Shown in pieces: positions 26,295-33,446 of a DNA stretch of 46,852 nucleotides. Within the stretch, counting starts at the first letter, position 1; each line of letters starts with the position of its first letter. A model generated the notes under the pieces. The model searched no databases, had not been told where the DNA came from, and saw only the letters and a list, made by a program, of their open reading frames with translations. The translations under genes were made by a program, and so were the position numbers. The DNA comes from JAVBQJ01 sp031549115 (lineage in GTDB: Bacteria; Verrucomicrobiota; Lentisphaeria; Victivallales; Victivallaceae), in the NCBI GenBank assembly GCA_031549115.1, contig JAVBQJ010000065.1, positions 1 through 46,852 of the forward strand. The letters are read 5' to 3'.

Positions 26295-27275
26295 TCAGAT
26301 ACAATTTTTTACCGAGCGGCGTTCGATGATTTTGTCGGTCGACAGCACCGCATTGGACAACTGGTCCGGCTCCTCTTTCCGGTCGATTCGGCAGATCCGC
26401 TCGATGATGGCATCGGACAGAGCCTCCAGGTCCTGCTCGATGCAGGTCCAGGGCGGGCACATCCATTGCGTCAGTCCGGGGATTTCGGCGGCAACTACGG
26501 AAACATCGATGGGGACCGAATAACCGAGTACCTGCAAATAATAATGCAGCTGCATCACCCAGTCCTCATGCAAACATATCAATGCCGTGGCCTGCCCGTC
26601 GCGGAGAATCCTGCTCAACCCCTCCGGCGCCAACGCTCCGGTCGGATCCTGAGGACAGATCAGCGCTTCATCGAATGCCACGCCGGATTCCGCCAACGCT
26701 TCCCGGTAACCGGCCAGCCGGTTCTGGCTGCCCCAGTTGTGGACGACGCAATCCAGCCAGCCGATCCGGCGGTGGCCGCGCTCCAGCAAGTGCCGGGTCG
26801 CCAGCCTGGCGTCGCCCGCGTGGTCAGTACAGACATTGCAATGCCCCGGAATCTGGTTGTTGATCCCGATCAACGGCACCCCCATCGCCGCCAGCTGAGC
26901 GTAGGTATCGGTGGTTTCGCGCCAGTCAAAGGCGAGTGCGGCGACGGTGAAATTCGGCAGCAGCTTGGCAATATCCTGCGGTTCGATCAATTGCGGGACG
27001 AAGCCGGCCTGGCAGATCCGCTGCATGATCGTCCCGGTCAGCATGCCGGCGAACCACGACGGCGGTTGAATCGCCTGGGTCGATGGAATCACGATGGCGA
27101 CGTTGTTTTTCCGGGCAGTCTGCTGCGGTGCGTAATTGAGATCGCGCGCCGCCGCCAGAATTTTCGTCCGGGTTTTCTCGCCCACCGTGGCCGCGCCGGA
27201 AAATACCCGCGACACCGTCGCCGGGGATACTTTACAGAAACGCGCCAATTCCGCAATATTCGTACACGCTGCCAT
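26295..27275 (-). CDS. LacI-family transcriptional repressor
   Basis: From ATG 27275 (GGAG site 11 bp upstream) the product has 326 residues. The N-terminal helix-turn-helix and hinge are TNIAELARFCKVSPATVSRVFSGAATVGEKTRTKILAAARDLNYAPQ; the rest is a periplasmic-binding-protein-like sugar sensor with GHRRIGWLDCV and a typical C-terminal ...TDKIIERRSVKNC. The in-frame ATG at 27296 is less well placed. It heads the operon that continues into the pseudopilin (42-bp gap). A palindrome overlapping its own transcription start suggests self-repression together with the cluster. The inducer is likely a mannoside, inferred from GH130. Confidence 0.94.
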   Translation of the reverse strand: MAACTNIAELARFCKVSPATVSRVFSGAATVGEKTRTKILAAARDLNYAPQQTARKNNVAIVIPSTQAIQPPSWFAGMLTGTIMQRICQAGFVPQLIEPQDIAKLLPNFTVAALAFDWRETTDTYAQLAAMGVPLIGINNQIPGHCNVCTDHAGDARLATRHLLERGHRRIGWLDCVVHNWGSQNRLAGYREALAESGVAFDEALICPQDPTGALAPEGLSRILRDGQATALICLHEDWVMQLHYYLQVLGYSVPIDVSVVAAEIPGLTQWMCPPWTCIEQDLEALSDAIIERICRIDRKEEPDQLSNAVLSTDKIIERRSVKNCI

Positions 27276-27310
27276 TCCGACTGCTTCTCCATGCAAATTT
27301 TCGGTTCAAA

Positions 27311-27325
27311 ATGAAACTCTTTCAT
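27311..27325. promoter_or_regulatory. Candidate LacI-type operator over the lacI start site
   Basis: ATGAAACTCTTTCAT is an inverted repeat (ATGAAA/TTTCAT with a 3-bp centre). It resembles the TGAAAnCGnTTTCA class bound by LacI/CcpA-type repressors, though the central CG is missing. It covers the expected RNA start (about 27320), an ideal place for repression. An overlapping TTCA-AAA-TGAA lies at 27305-27315. Confidence 0.6.
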
Positions 27326-27326
27326 A

Positions 27327-27355
27327 AGTATAGCAAATGTTTCAAAGAAAGTCAA
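27327..27355 (-). promoter_or_regulatory. Promoter of the LacI-pseudopilin-CBM9-GH130 operon
   Basis: On the minus strand TTGACT (27355-27350), 17 bp, TATACT (27332-27327): a near-consensus sigma-70 promoter with the RNA start near 27320, about 45 nt before the lacI ATG. Confidence 0.8.
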
Positions 27356-27403
27356 TAGGCGATTGTGAAAAAAGCGAAAAAAAGTCTTCCTGCCGGGAGA
27401 AAG

Positions 27404-27432
27404 TTGCAAAAGTACCGATATGGGGTTATATT
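27404..27432 (+). promoter_or_regulatory. Promoter of lepA
   Basis: TTGCAA (27404-27409), 17 bp, TATATT (27427-27432). The RNA start near 27439 leaves a leader of about 39 nt before lepA. It is back to back with the lacI promoter, about 50 bp apart. Confidence 0.72.
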
Positions 27433-27477
27433 ACCAGGCTATAAAGAAAAATACTGAAATCTGAGGTTTATTTACGC

Positions 27478-29286
27478 ATGGCGGAACTTTCTCTCATTCG
27501 CAATTTCTCCATTATCGCTCACATCGACCACGGCAAATCCACGCTCGCGGACCGGTTGCTGGAGTTCACCGGCACGGTACAGAAGCGCGACTTGCAGGAA
27601 CAGTTGCTCGACGGCATGGACTTGGAGCGGGAGCGCGGCATTACCATCAAGTCCCATCCGGTCCGGATGGCATACCGGGCGCAGGACGGCAAAGTGTACG
27701 AATTCAATCTGATCGACACGCCCGGGCACGTCGACTTCACCTATGAGGTCAGCCGCTCGCTCGGGGCCTGCGAAGGGGCACTGCTGCTGATCGACGCGAC
27801 CCAGGGGGTACAGGCGCAGACCGTTGCCAACGTCAATCTGGCGTTCCGGCAGAAGTTGAAAGTGATCCCGCTGATCAACAAGATCGACCTGCCCGCCGCC
27901 AATCTGGAGATGTGTTTCGAACAGATGGAGGAAATTCTGGCGATTCCGCGCGAAGAGGCGCTGATGGTTTCCGGGAAGACCGGCGCCGGCGTTCCCGAGG
28001 TGCTCGAAGCGATCGTGAAGCGGGTTCCGGCGCCGGCGGCTTCGACGCTGCCGGGGTCCAGCGCGTTGATTTTCGACTCCACCTACGACCCGTACCGGGG
28101 GGTGGTCACCTACGTCCGGGCGGTTTCCGGCAAATTCGAACGCGGCAGCCGGATCCGGCTGTTCAGCACCGGATTGGAAAGCGAAGTCAAGGAGGTCGGA
28201 TTTTTCGGACCGGAAATGAAGGCCGACGCGGCGTTGACCGCCGGATCGGTCGGTTATATCATCCCGAACATCAAGAGCCCTTCGGATACCCGGATCGGCG
28301 ATACCATCACCAACGTCAACGACCGCTGTCCTGCGCCGTTGCCCGGCTTCAAAGAGGTGCGGCCGATGGTGTTTTCCGGGATCTATCCGATCGATACGGC
28401 CGATTACGACCAGCTGAAGTTCAGCATGAGCAAACTGCAGTTGAACGACGCGGCATTCTTCTATCAGGCGGAAACCAGCGCGGCGCTCGGTTTCGGCTTT
28501 CGCTGCGGCTTTCTCGGTTTGCTCCACATGGAGATCATCCAGGAGCGGCTGCGCCGGGAATACGACATGGATATCATCGCCACCTATCCGTCGGTGGTTT
28601 ATCACGTCTACATGAAAGACGGCTCGATGCTCGAAGTCGACAATCCGGTGTTTCTGCCCGATCCGGCCGGAATCGAACGGATCGAAGAACCGCTGATCGA
28701 GGCGCACTTGATGCTGCCGTCCGAATACATCGGCGACGTGATGAATCTGATCATGTCCAAGCGCGGCGTCTGCACCCAGACCAATTCGGTCGACGGCCGC
28801 CACGTGATCATCACCGCGGAGCTGCCGATGCACGAAATCCTGATCGACTTCCACGACAAATTGAAGTCGATCACCCGCGGTTACGGCAGCATGGATTACG
28901 AGCCGGCCGGCTATCGCGCCGACAAGCTGGTGAAAATGGATATTCTGGTCACCGGCGAACCGGTCGACGCTTTCAGTTCGATCGTCCACGCCGATATGGC
29001 GCAGAGCCGGGGACGGCAGTTGACGGAACGGTTGTGCGAAGTGATTCCGCCGCAGATGTTCCAGGTGGCGATCCAGGCGGCGATCGGCGGCAAGGTGGTC
29101 GCCCGCGAATCGGTGCGGGCGCTGCGCAAAAACGTGCTGGCGAAGTGCTACGGCGGCGACATCACCCGGAAACGGAAATTGCTGGAAAAACAAAAAGAGG
29201 GCAAGAAGCGCATGAAGCAGATCGGGAAGGTCAACATCCCGCAGGAAGCCTTCGTCGCCGTGCTCAAGAACAGTGCTGATAACTAG
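27478..29286 (+). CDS. lepA: Elongation factor 4 (LepA), ribosome back-translocase
   Basis: LepA is a ribosome-associated GTPase thought to help initiation or rescue stalled translocation. The 602-residue length is standard. G motifs are G1 AHIDHGKST (14-22), G2 RERGITIKS, G3 DTPGHVDF and G4 NKIDLP. The LepA-specific C-terminal domain ends SRGRQLTERLCEVIPPQMFQ...VLAKCYGGDITRKRKLLEKQKEGKKRMKQIGKVNIPQEAFVAVLK. It lies 8 bp upstream of the signal peptidase gene, the classical lepA-lepB arrangement. Confidence 0.98.
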   Translation: MAELSLIRNFSIIAHIDHGKSTLADRLLEFTGTVQKRDLQEQLLDGMDLERERGITIKSHPVRMAYRAQDGKVYEFNLIDTPGHVDFTYEVSRSLGACEGALLLIDATQGVQAQTVANVNLAFRQKLKVIPLINKIDLPAANLEMCFEQMEEILAIPREEALMVSGKTGAGVPEVLEAIVKRVPAPAASTLPGSSALIFDSTYDPYRGVVTYVRAVSGKFERGSRIRLFSTGLESEVKEVGFFGPEMKADAALTAGSVGYIIPNIKSPSDTRIGDTITNVNDRCPAPLPGFKEVRPMVFSGIYPIDTADYDQLKFSMSKLQLNDAAFFYQAETSAALGFGFRCGFLGLLHMEIIQERLRREYDMDIIATYPSVVYHVYMKDGSMLEVDNPVFLPDPAGIERIEEPLIEAHLMLPSEYIGDVMNLIMSKRGVCTQTNSVDGRHVIITAELPMHEILIDFHDKLKSITRGYGSMDYEPAGYRADKLVKMDILVTGEPVDAFSSIVHADMAQSRGRQLTERLCEVIPPQMFQVAIQAAIGGKVVARESVRALRKNVLAKCYGGDITRKRKLLEKQKEGKKRMKQIGKVNIPQEAFVAVLKNSADN

Positions 29287-29294
29287 AGGCGATC

Positions 29295-30530
29295 ATGAAT
29301 CCGTTTGCTTATTTCACCTTGCGCCGCTGGCGTAAAAAGGTACGCAAACTGGCGCGCCAGTTGGCGGACCGGCGCCACGTGGACGACGACATCCTCGCGC
29401 CGGAGGCGGCGGAGGAGCTGCGAAAACTGGAAAATCAGGCCCGGATGTTGTCCCGGACCGCCGACGTGGAGGGGATGCGGGCATTTACGGAAACGTTGCC
29501 GCATCAGATGGGAAAAATCCTGCCGGAGGAGCGCTTCGGCTGGCTGCGCGGCTGGCTCGACCTGATCGCGGTGGTGTGCATGGTCGCGGGGGGAATTCGC
29601 GGCTTGTTTTTTCAGCCGTTTGCGATTCCGACCAGCAGCATGCAGCCGACGTTGTACGGCATTCACTACATCGAGGATGCCGCGAAGACGAATTCCTGGA
29701 TCGGCCAATTGCCCCAGCCGTTGGATTGGCTGCTGTTTTCGACCCGGCGGGCGGAGCTGACTACGGAAAAGCCGGGGCGGGTGGAACAATTGAGCTCCTT
29801 TTCGCAGTATCACTTTCTGGACAACACGCGTCTGGATATCGGCGGCGTGAATTATACGCTGCCGGGAGCGCCGGCGAAGGTGGCCGAATATGCCGACCTG
29901 CGCACCAATTACCGCTACCCGGCGCAAACCACGCTGTGCGATGGATTTCTGTCTTCCGGCGACCATCTCTTCGTCGACCGGGTCAGCTTTCATTTGACCG
30001 GCTTGTCGCGCGGCGACATTGTGGTGTTCACCACCGACGATATTTACGATGAAAACCGGCAGCCGCTGGCGAAAACCTCGGGGTATTTTTACATCAAGCG
30101 GCTGGTCGGCCTGCCCGGGGATACGTTGAAAATTTCACAGGGAATGCTGATGCTCAAACCTGACGGTGCCGCCGACTTCCGGCCGATCACCGATTTCTCG
30201 CCGGTATTTGCCAAGCTGTATTCCGGGAAGGGCGGTTATCAGAATCATTCGATCTATCTGGCCGGGCGCCGGACCGGAAATTATCTGTCGCGGGAGGAGG
30301 AGGAATTCCTGGTGCCGCCCGACAGCTTCTTCCTGCTGGGCGACAACGTCAACTTCAGTTCCGACGGCCGCATCTGGGGGACGGTACCGCGCCGCAATGT
30401 GGTGGGACGCGCCTGGGTGGTGTTCTGGCCGTTGTCGCGGCGCTGGGGCTGGATCGATACGGCGGAACCGGTGGAGGCTCCGACCGGGTATCCGGGGCGC
30501 AGCACCTTCCGGGTCATGGGCATGCAATAA
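29295..30530 (+). CDS. lepB: Signal peptidase I, with long N-terminal extension
   Basis: LepB cleaves Sec/Tat signal peptides at the outer face of the inner membrane. Of the 411 residues, the first 80 or so are cytoplasmic, basic and alpha-helical (RRWRKKVRKLARQLADRR...), followed by one membrane segment (LIAVVCMVAGGIRGLFF). Catalytic Ser115 is in IPTSSMQPTL, general-base Lys268 in YIKRLVGLPGD, and the C-terminal box is LLGDNVNFSSDGRIWGTVP. The sequence between Ser and Lys is longer than in E. coli. It is downstream of lepA and probably co-transcribed with it. Confidence 0.95.
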   Translation: MNPFAYFTLRRWRKKVRKLARQLADRRHVDDDILAPEAAEELRKLENQARMLSRTADVEGMRAFTETLPHQMGKILPEERFGWLRGWLDLIAVVCMVAGGIRGLFFQPFAIPTSSMQPTLYGIHYIEDAAKTNSWIGQLPQPLDWLLFSTRRAELTTEKPGRVEQLSSFSQYHFLDNTRLDIGGVNYTLPGAPAKVAEYADLRTNYRYPAQTTLCDGFLSSGDHLFVDRVSFHLTGLSRGDIVVFTTDDIYDENRQPLAKTSGYFYIKRLVGLPGDTLKISQGMLMLKPDGAADFRPITDFSPVFAKLYSGKGGYQNHSIYLAGRRTGNYLSREEEEFLVPPDSFFLLGDNVNFSSDGRIWGTVPRRNVVGRAWVVFWPLSRRWGWIDTAEPVEAPTGYPGRSTFRVMGMQ

Positions 30531-30646
30531 TACCAATTTGCAATCATAAGGTTTGTAACTGCCTTGGTCTTGCGGGCAGAAATTCGGCTTGACTCGTTGC
30601 TGTTACCTCTGGCAGCAGCAAGCTCATCGGTATAACACGACAGTGA
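30531..30646 (+). other. Hairpin-rich leader region of purU
   Basis: This 116-bp gap can form two stems: CTGCC...GGCAG (30559-30579) and GCTTG...TGCTG...CAGCA...CAAGC (30587-30623). Neither is followed by a T run. A TATAAC at 30631-30636 looks like a -10 box with no good -35. It does not match what I recall of the ZTP or THF riboswitch cores. It may be an uncharacterised leader or only chance pairing. Confidence 0.35.
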
Positions 30647-31513
30647 ATGGGAAATATGGACAAACAAGCGGTTTTTCTGATTAAGAGCGTTGATCGCAAG
30701 GGGTTGCTGGCGGAGATTTCGACCTTCTTTTATTCGCAGGGTTTCAATATTCTGCAATGCCGCCAATACACCGACGAATGCGCCAATGAATATTTCATGC
30801 GCATCAAACTCGATCTGAATGATATGGTGTTGACGCGCAAGGATATGGAGGCGCGCTTCCGGGATTTCGCCATCGAGCGCGGACTGGAATACACCTTGCA
30901 TTATCTGGATAGACCCATACGGGTGGCGGTGCTGGTGTCGAAGACGACGCACTGCCTTTACGATCTTTTGGTCCGCTCGCGCGAAGGGGATCTTTCGTGT
31001 GAAATTCCGCTGGTGATCGGCAATCATCCCGACCTGGAGGAGGTCAGCGATAAATTCCGGGTGCCGTTCTTCTGTTTTCCGATCGCGCCGGGCAAAAAGG
31101 AAGAACAGGAAAAAGCGATTATCGAGTTGCTGGACAAGCACCATATCGAACTGGTGGTGTTGGCCCGCTATATGCAGATTCTGACTCCGGAATTCATCAG
31201 CCGTTATCCGGGGCGGATCATCAATATTCATCACGCGTTCCTGCCGGCGTTCCAGGGCTCGAATCCCTACCAGCGGGCGTGGGAGCGCGGCGTGAAAATG
31301 ATCGGAGCGACCGCGCATTATGCGACCGCCGATCTGGACGAGGGACCGATCATCGAGCAGGATGTGGAGCGGGTGAACCATGAGCTGACGCCGGAGGCGA
31401 TGCGGCTGTTGGGCAAGGATATCGAACGCCGGGTGCTGACCCGGGCGGTGAAAGCACATCTGGAGCACCGGATCATCACTTCCGGGCGCCGGACCATCGT
31501 ATTTTCCATATGA
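30647..31513 (+). CDS. purU: Formyltetrahydrofolate deformylase (PurU)
   Basis: PurU hydrolyses 10-formyl-THF to THF and formate, balancing one-carbon pools. The 288-residue protein has an N-terminal ACT domain (AVFLIKSVDRKGLLAEISTFFYSQGFNILQCRQY) and a C-terminal formyltransferase-like domain with INIHHAFLPAFQG and IGATAHYATADLDEGPIIEQDVERV, carrying the catalytic Asn, His and Asp. ATG 30647 is used; ATG 30656 is equally plausible because neither has a strong ribosome-binding site. It overlaps the HAD gene by 4 bp. Confidence 0.95.
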   Translation: MGNMDKQAVFLIKSVDRKGLLAEISTFFYSQGFNILQCRQYTDECANEYFMRIKLDLNDMVLTRKDMEARFRDFAIERGLEYTLHYLDRPIRVAVLVSKTTHCLYDLLVRSREGDLSCEIPLVIGNHPDLEEVSDKFRVPFFCFPIAPGKKEEQEKAIIELLDKHHIELVVLARYMQILTPEFISRYPGRIINIHHAFLPAFQGSNPYQRAWERGVKMIGATAHYATADLDEGPIIEQDVERVNHELTPEAMRLLGKDIERRVLTRAVKAHLEHRIITSGRRTIVFSI

Positions 31514-32184
31514 AGGACAACACGCTTATGATACGGGAACACTGGTTCGACATGGATCATACGCTGATCGACAATGATTGCGATGTTTCGTGGAAGGATT
31601 TCATGGTGGCGAAGCGCCTCGCTCCGGTTGACGCTCTGGAGCAGGCGGCGTACTTTTTCAAACAATACCAGGCAGGCACGCTGGATTTGGAGGCATTTTC
31701 CCGCTTTCAGTTGACGGAGTTCGTCGGGCAAACGCCGGAAACGATGCGGGCGTTGACCCAGGAGCACTTCGACACGGTGGTGAAGCGGAAAATATACCCG
31801 AAGGCTTTCGATCTGGTGCAGGAACTCAAGGACAGCGGCCTCCGGGTGACGATCCTGACCTCGACCAATACGGTGTTGGCGCGCCCTTTGGCGCGTTACT
31901 TCGGGGTGCATGCGTTATTCGGCATGGAGCTGGAGGTGATCGACGGGCGTTTCACCGGCCGGTATGCGGGGCGTTCCACGGTGGGACCGGGCAAAGCGGA
32001 AGTCGCCCGCGACGATGCCGCGCTGCGCGGCGTGAAGCTGGAAGAGCTGGCGTATTACGGCGACAGCATCAACGACCGTTTCGTTCTGGAAGCGGTCGGC
32101 AGAGCCTATGCGGCCAATCCCGATCCGGCGCTGGCGGCGCTGGCCGAAGAGCGCGGCTGGCAGACTTTGAGTTTCCGGGATTAA
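31510..32184 (+). CDS. HAD-superfamily phosphatase, SerB-like subclass IB
   Basis: The 224-residue protein carries HAD motif I FDMDHTLID (nucleophile Asp14, Asp16), motif II LTSTNT, and motif IV YYGDSINDRFVLEAVG. The helical cap after motif I (WKDFMVAKRLAPVDALEQAAYFFKQYQAG) matches HAD-IB phosphatases that include SerB and histidinol-phosphatase-like enzymes. Substrate is unknown. It is translationally coupled to purU (ATGA overlap), so a one-carbon or serine link is possible but only by context. Confidence 0.85.
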   Translation: MKDNTLMIREHWFDMDHTLIDNDCDVSWKDFMVAKRLAPVDALEQAAYFFKQYQAGTLDLEAFSRFQLTEFVGQTPETMRALTQEHFDTVVKRKIYPKAFDLVQELKDSGLRVTILTSTNTVLARPLARYFGVHALFGMELEVIDGRFTGRYAGRSTVGPGKAEVARDDAALRGVKLEELAYYGDSINDRFVLEAVGRAYAANPDPALAALAEERGWQTLSFRD

Positions 32185-32206
32185 CCCAAATATAAGGTGG
32201 TGAAAA

Positions 32207-33235
32207 ATGAAAGATTCGGTGATTTCGCACGATCGCGAGGAACTCGGCAAGTATCTCGGCTCCACCGGGCAATTGGCGGGGATCCGCCGGGTTGTTCTCG
32301 ATGACGGCCGCGGCCGCGGCTGCCGTCTGGCGGAGGTCAACAACGGCTCCGGTTTGGAATTTACCGTCAATTGCGAACGCGGGCTGGATGTCGCGGATGT
32401 CCGTTTCAAAGGTGTGCCGCTGGCGTGGATGTCCCGCACCGGAATCGTGAATCCGTCGTATTATGAACCCGAGGAATTCAACTGGCTGCGCAGCTTCACC
32501 GGCGGTCTTGTTTCCACCTGCGGCCTGCGCAACGTCGGCGGCCCCGGCGAAGTCAACGGCGAAAAATTCGGCCTGCATGGCCGCATCGGCCATCTCCCCG
32601 GCGAGTCGGTGAACACCTCCAGCGAATGGCAGGACGGTGTCCTGACGCTGGCGGTTTCCGGCGTGGTGCGGGAGAGCCGGGTATTCGGCGAAAACCTGGT
32701 GCTCAAGCGTAAATACACCACCGGTCTCGGCTCCAACCAGTTGGTGATCGACGATGAAATCACCAACGAGGATGCCAATCCCACCCCGTTCATGATGCTG
32801 TATCACATGAATTTCGGGTATCCGTTGGTGGCGCCCGGCGCCGTGATCGAAACGGTCCAGCCGCATCCGGTGACCCCCGCCAACCCCGCCGCCAAGGCCA
32901 ATCTGGCGAAATATGCCGAGATGGAGGCGCCGCAACATGGCTTCACCGAGCAGGTGTTCTGCCATGAACTTCCCGCTGGCGATTGCGGCTATGCGTCCGT
33001 CACATTGAAAAATCCGGCGCTGGGACTCGCCGTCCGGGTCTCCTACCGTACCCGCGAACTTCCGTATCTGGTCGAGTGGAAGCAGATGGGGGAGGGGGAC
33101 TATGTTCTCGGTCTGGAGCCCGGCAACTGCTTCCCGTTCGGGCAGGCCAAGTTCGCCGAGACCGGCAAACTCCGCATACTCCAGCCCGGTGAAACCGTCC
33201 GCCATTCGCTTATCCTCGACTTCATCGAGTTGTAA
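32207..33235 (+). CDS. DUF4432 aldose-epimerase-like protein
   Basis: The 342-residue protein looks like the DUF4432 group of galactose-mutarotase-fold proteins: EVNNGSGLEFTVNCERGLDVADVRFKGVPLAWMSRTG, NWLRSFTGGLVSTCGLRNVG, FGLHGRIGHLPGE, and HMNFGYPLVAPGAVIE with a C-terminal LEPGNCFPFG. The family probably acts on sugars or sugar acids in the cytoplasm; no reaction is assigned here. AAGGTGG precedes the start. It ends at a clear terminator and is likely the last gene of the purU transcript. Confidence 0.85.
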   Translation: MKDSVISHDREELGKYLGSTGQLAGIRRVVLDDGRGRGCRLAEVNNGSGLEFTVNCERGLDVADVRFKGVPLAWMSRTGIVNPSYYEPEEFNWLRSFTGGLVSTCGLRNVGGPGEVNGEKFGLHGRIGHLPGESVNTSSEWQDGVLTLAVSGVVRESRVFGENLVLKRKYTTGLGSNQLVIDDEITNEDANPTPFMMLYHMNFGYPLVAPGAVIETVQPHPVTPANPAAKANLAKYAEMEAPQHGFTEQVFCHELPAGDCGYASVTLKNPALGLAVRVSYRTRELPYLVEWKQMGEGDYVLGLEPGNCFPFGQAKFAETGKLRILQPGETVRHSLILDFIEL

Positions 33236-33261
33236 GTTTCCGGCATAGCCCGGAGCAGTTG

Positions 33262-33303
33262 AAACGAGCCCTTTTCCTGAAAAAAAGATGGCTCGTTTTT
33301 TGT
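33262..33303 (+). terminator. Terminator after the DUF4432 gene
   Basis: AAACGAGCC (33262-33270) pairs with GGCTCGTTT (33290-33298) across a 19-nt A-rich loop, and the T run continues after the stem. It separates the purU group from the fermentation/hydrogenase run. Confidence 0.8.
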
Positions 33304-33310
33304 TGTGCAT

Positions 33311-33326
33311 AGGGTACATGTACCCT
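33311..33326. promoter_or_regulatory. Perfect 16-bp palindrome upstream of the dehydrogenase
   Basis: AGGGTACATGTACCCT is a perfect 16-bp palindrome, 121 bp before the LDH-like start. It is not followed by T residues and sits just after a terminator, so it is better read as a dimeric-regulator site than a terminator. The regulator is unknown. Confidence 0.5.
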
Positions 33327-33373
33327 GGGAAATTACGGGATTTCTTGGGTGAAAACCTTGCTATTTTCCAATT

Positions 33374-33401
33374 TTGCGTTAAGTTAACAGCTTAACATAT
33401 C
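33374..33401 (+). promoter_or_regulatory. Possible promoter with overlapping inverted repeat
   Basis: TTGCGT (33374-33379), 16 bp, CATATC (33396-33401) is a weak promoter candidate. An inverted repeat GTTAAG-TTAACAG-CTTAAC (33378-33396) fills the spacer. The half-site is reminiscent of Rex boxes (TTGTTAA/TTAACAA), but the spacing is wrong. It would be a sensible place for a redox-sensing repressor. Confidence 0.3.
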
Positions 33402-33446
33402 CGCGGCATTCATCGCGGATGACAGAGAGAATTCAGGGTTACAGTT

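Noticed and set aside
30531..30646. ZTP or tetrahydrofolate riboswitch before purU
   Set aside because: The conserved core sequences as I recall them are not present; only generic stems can be drawn.
33378..33396. Rex (NADH-sensing repressor) box
   Set aside because: The half-sites GTTAA/TTAAC are Rex-like, but the spacing is longer than in known sites and the outer TTG/CAA bases are missing. It is kept only as a generic inverted repeat.
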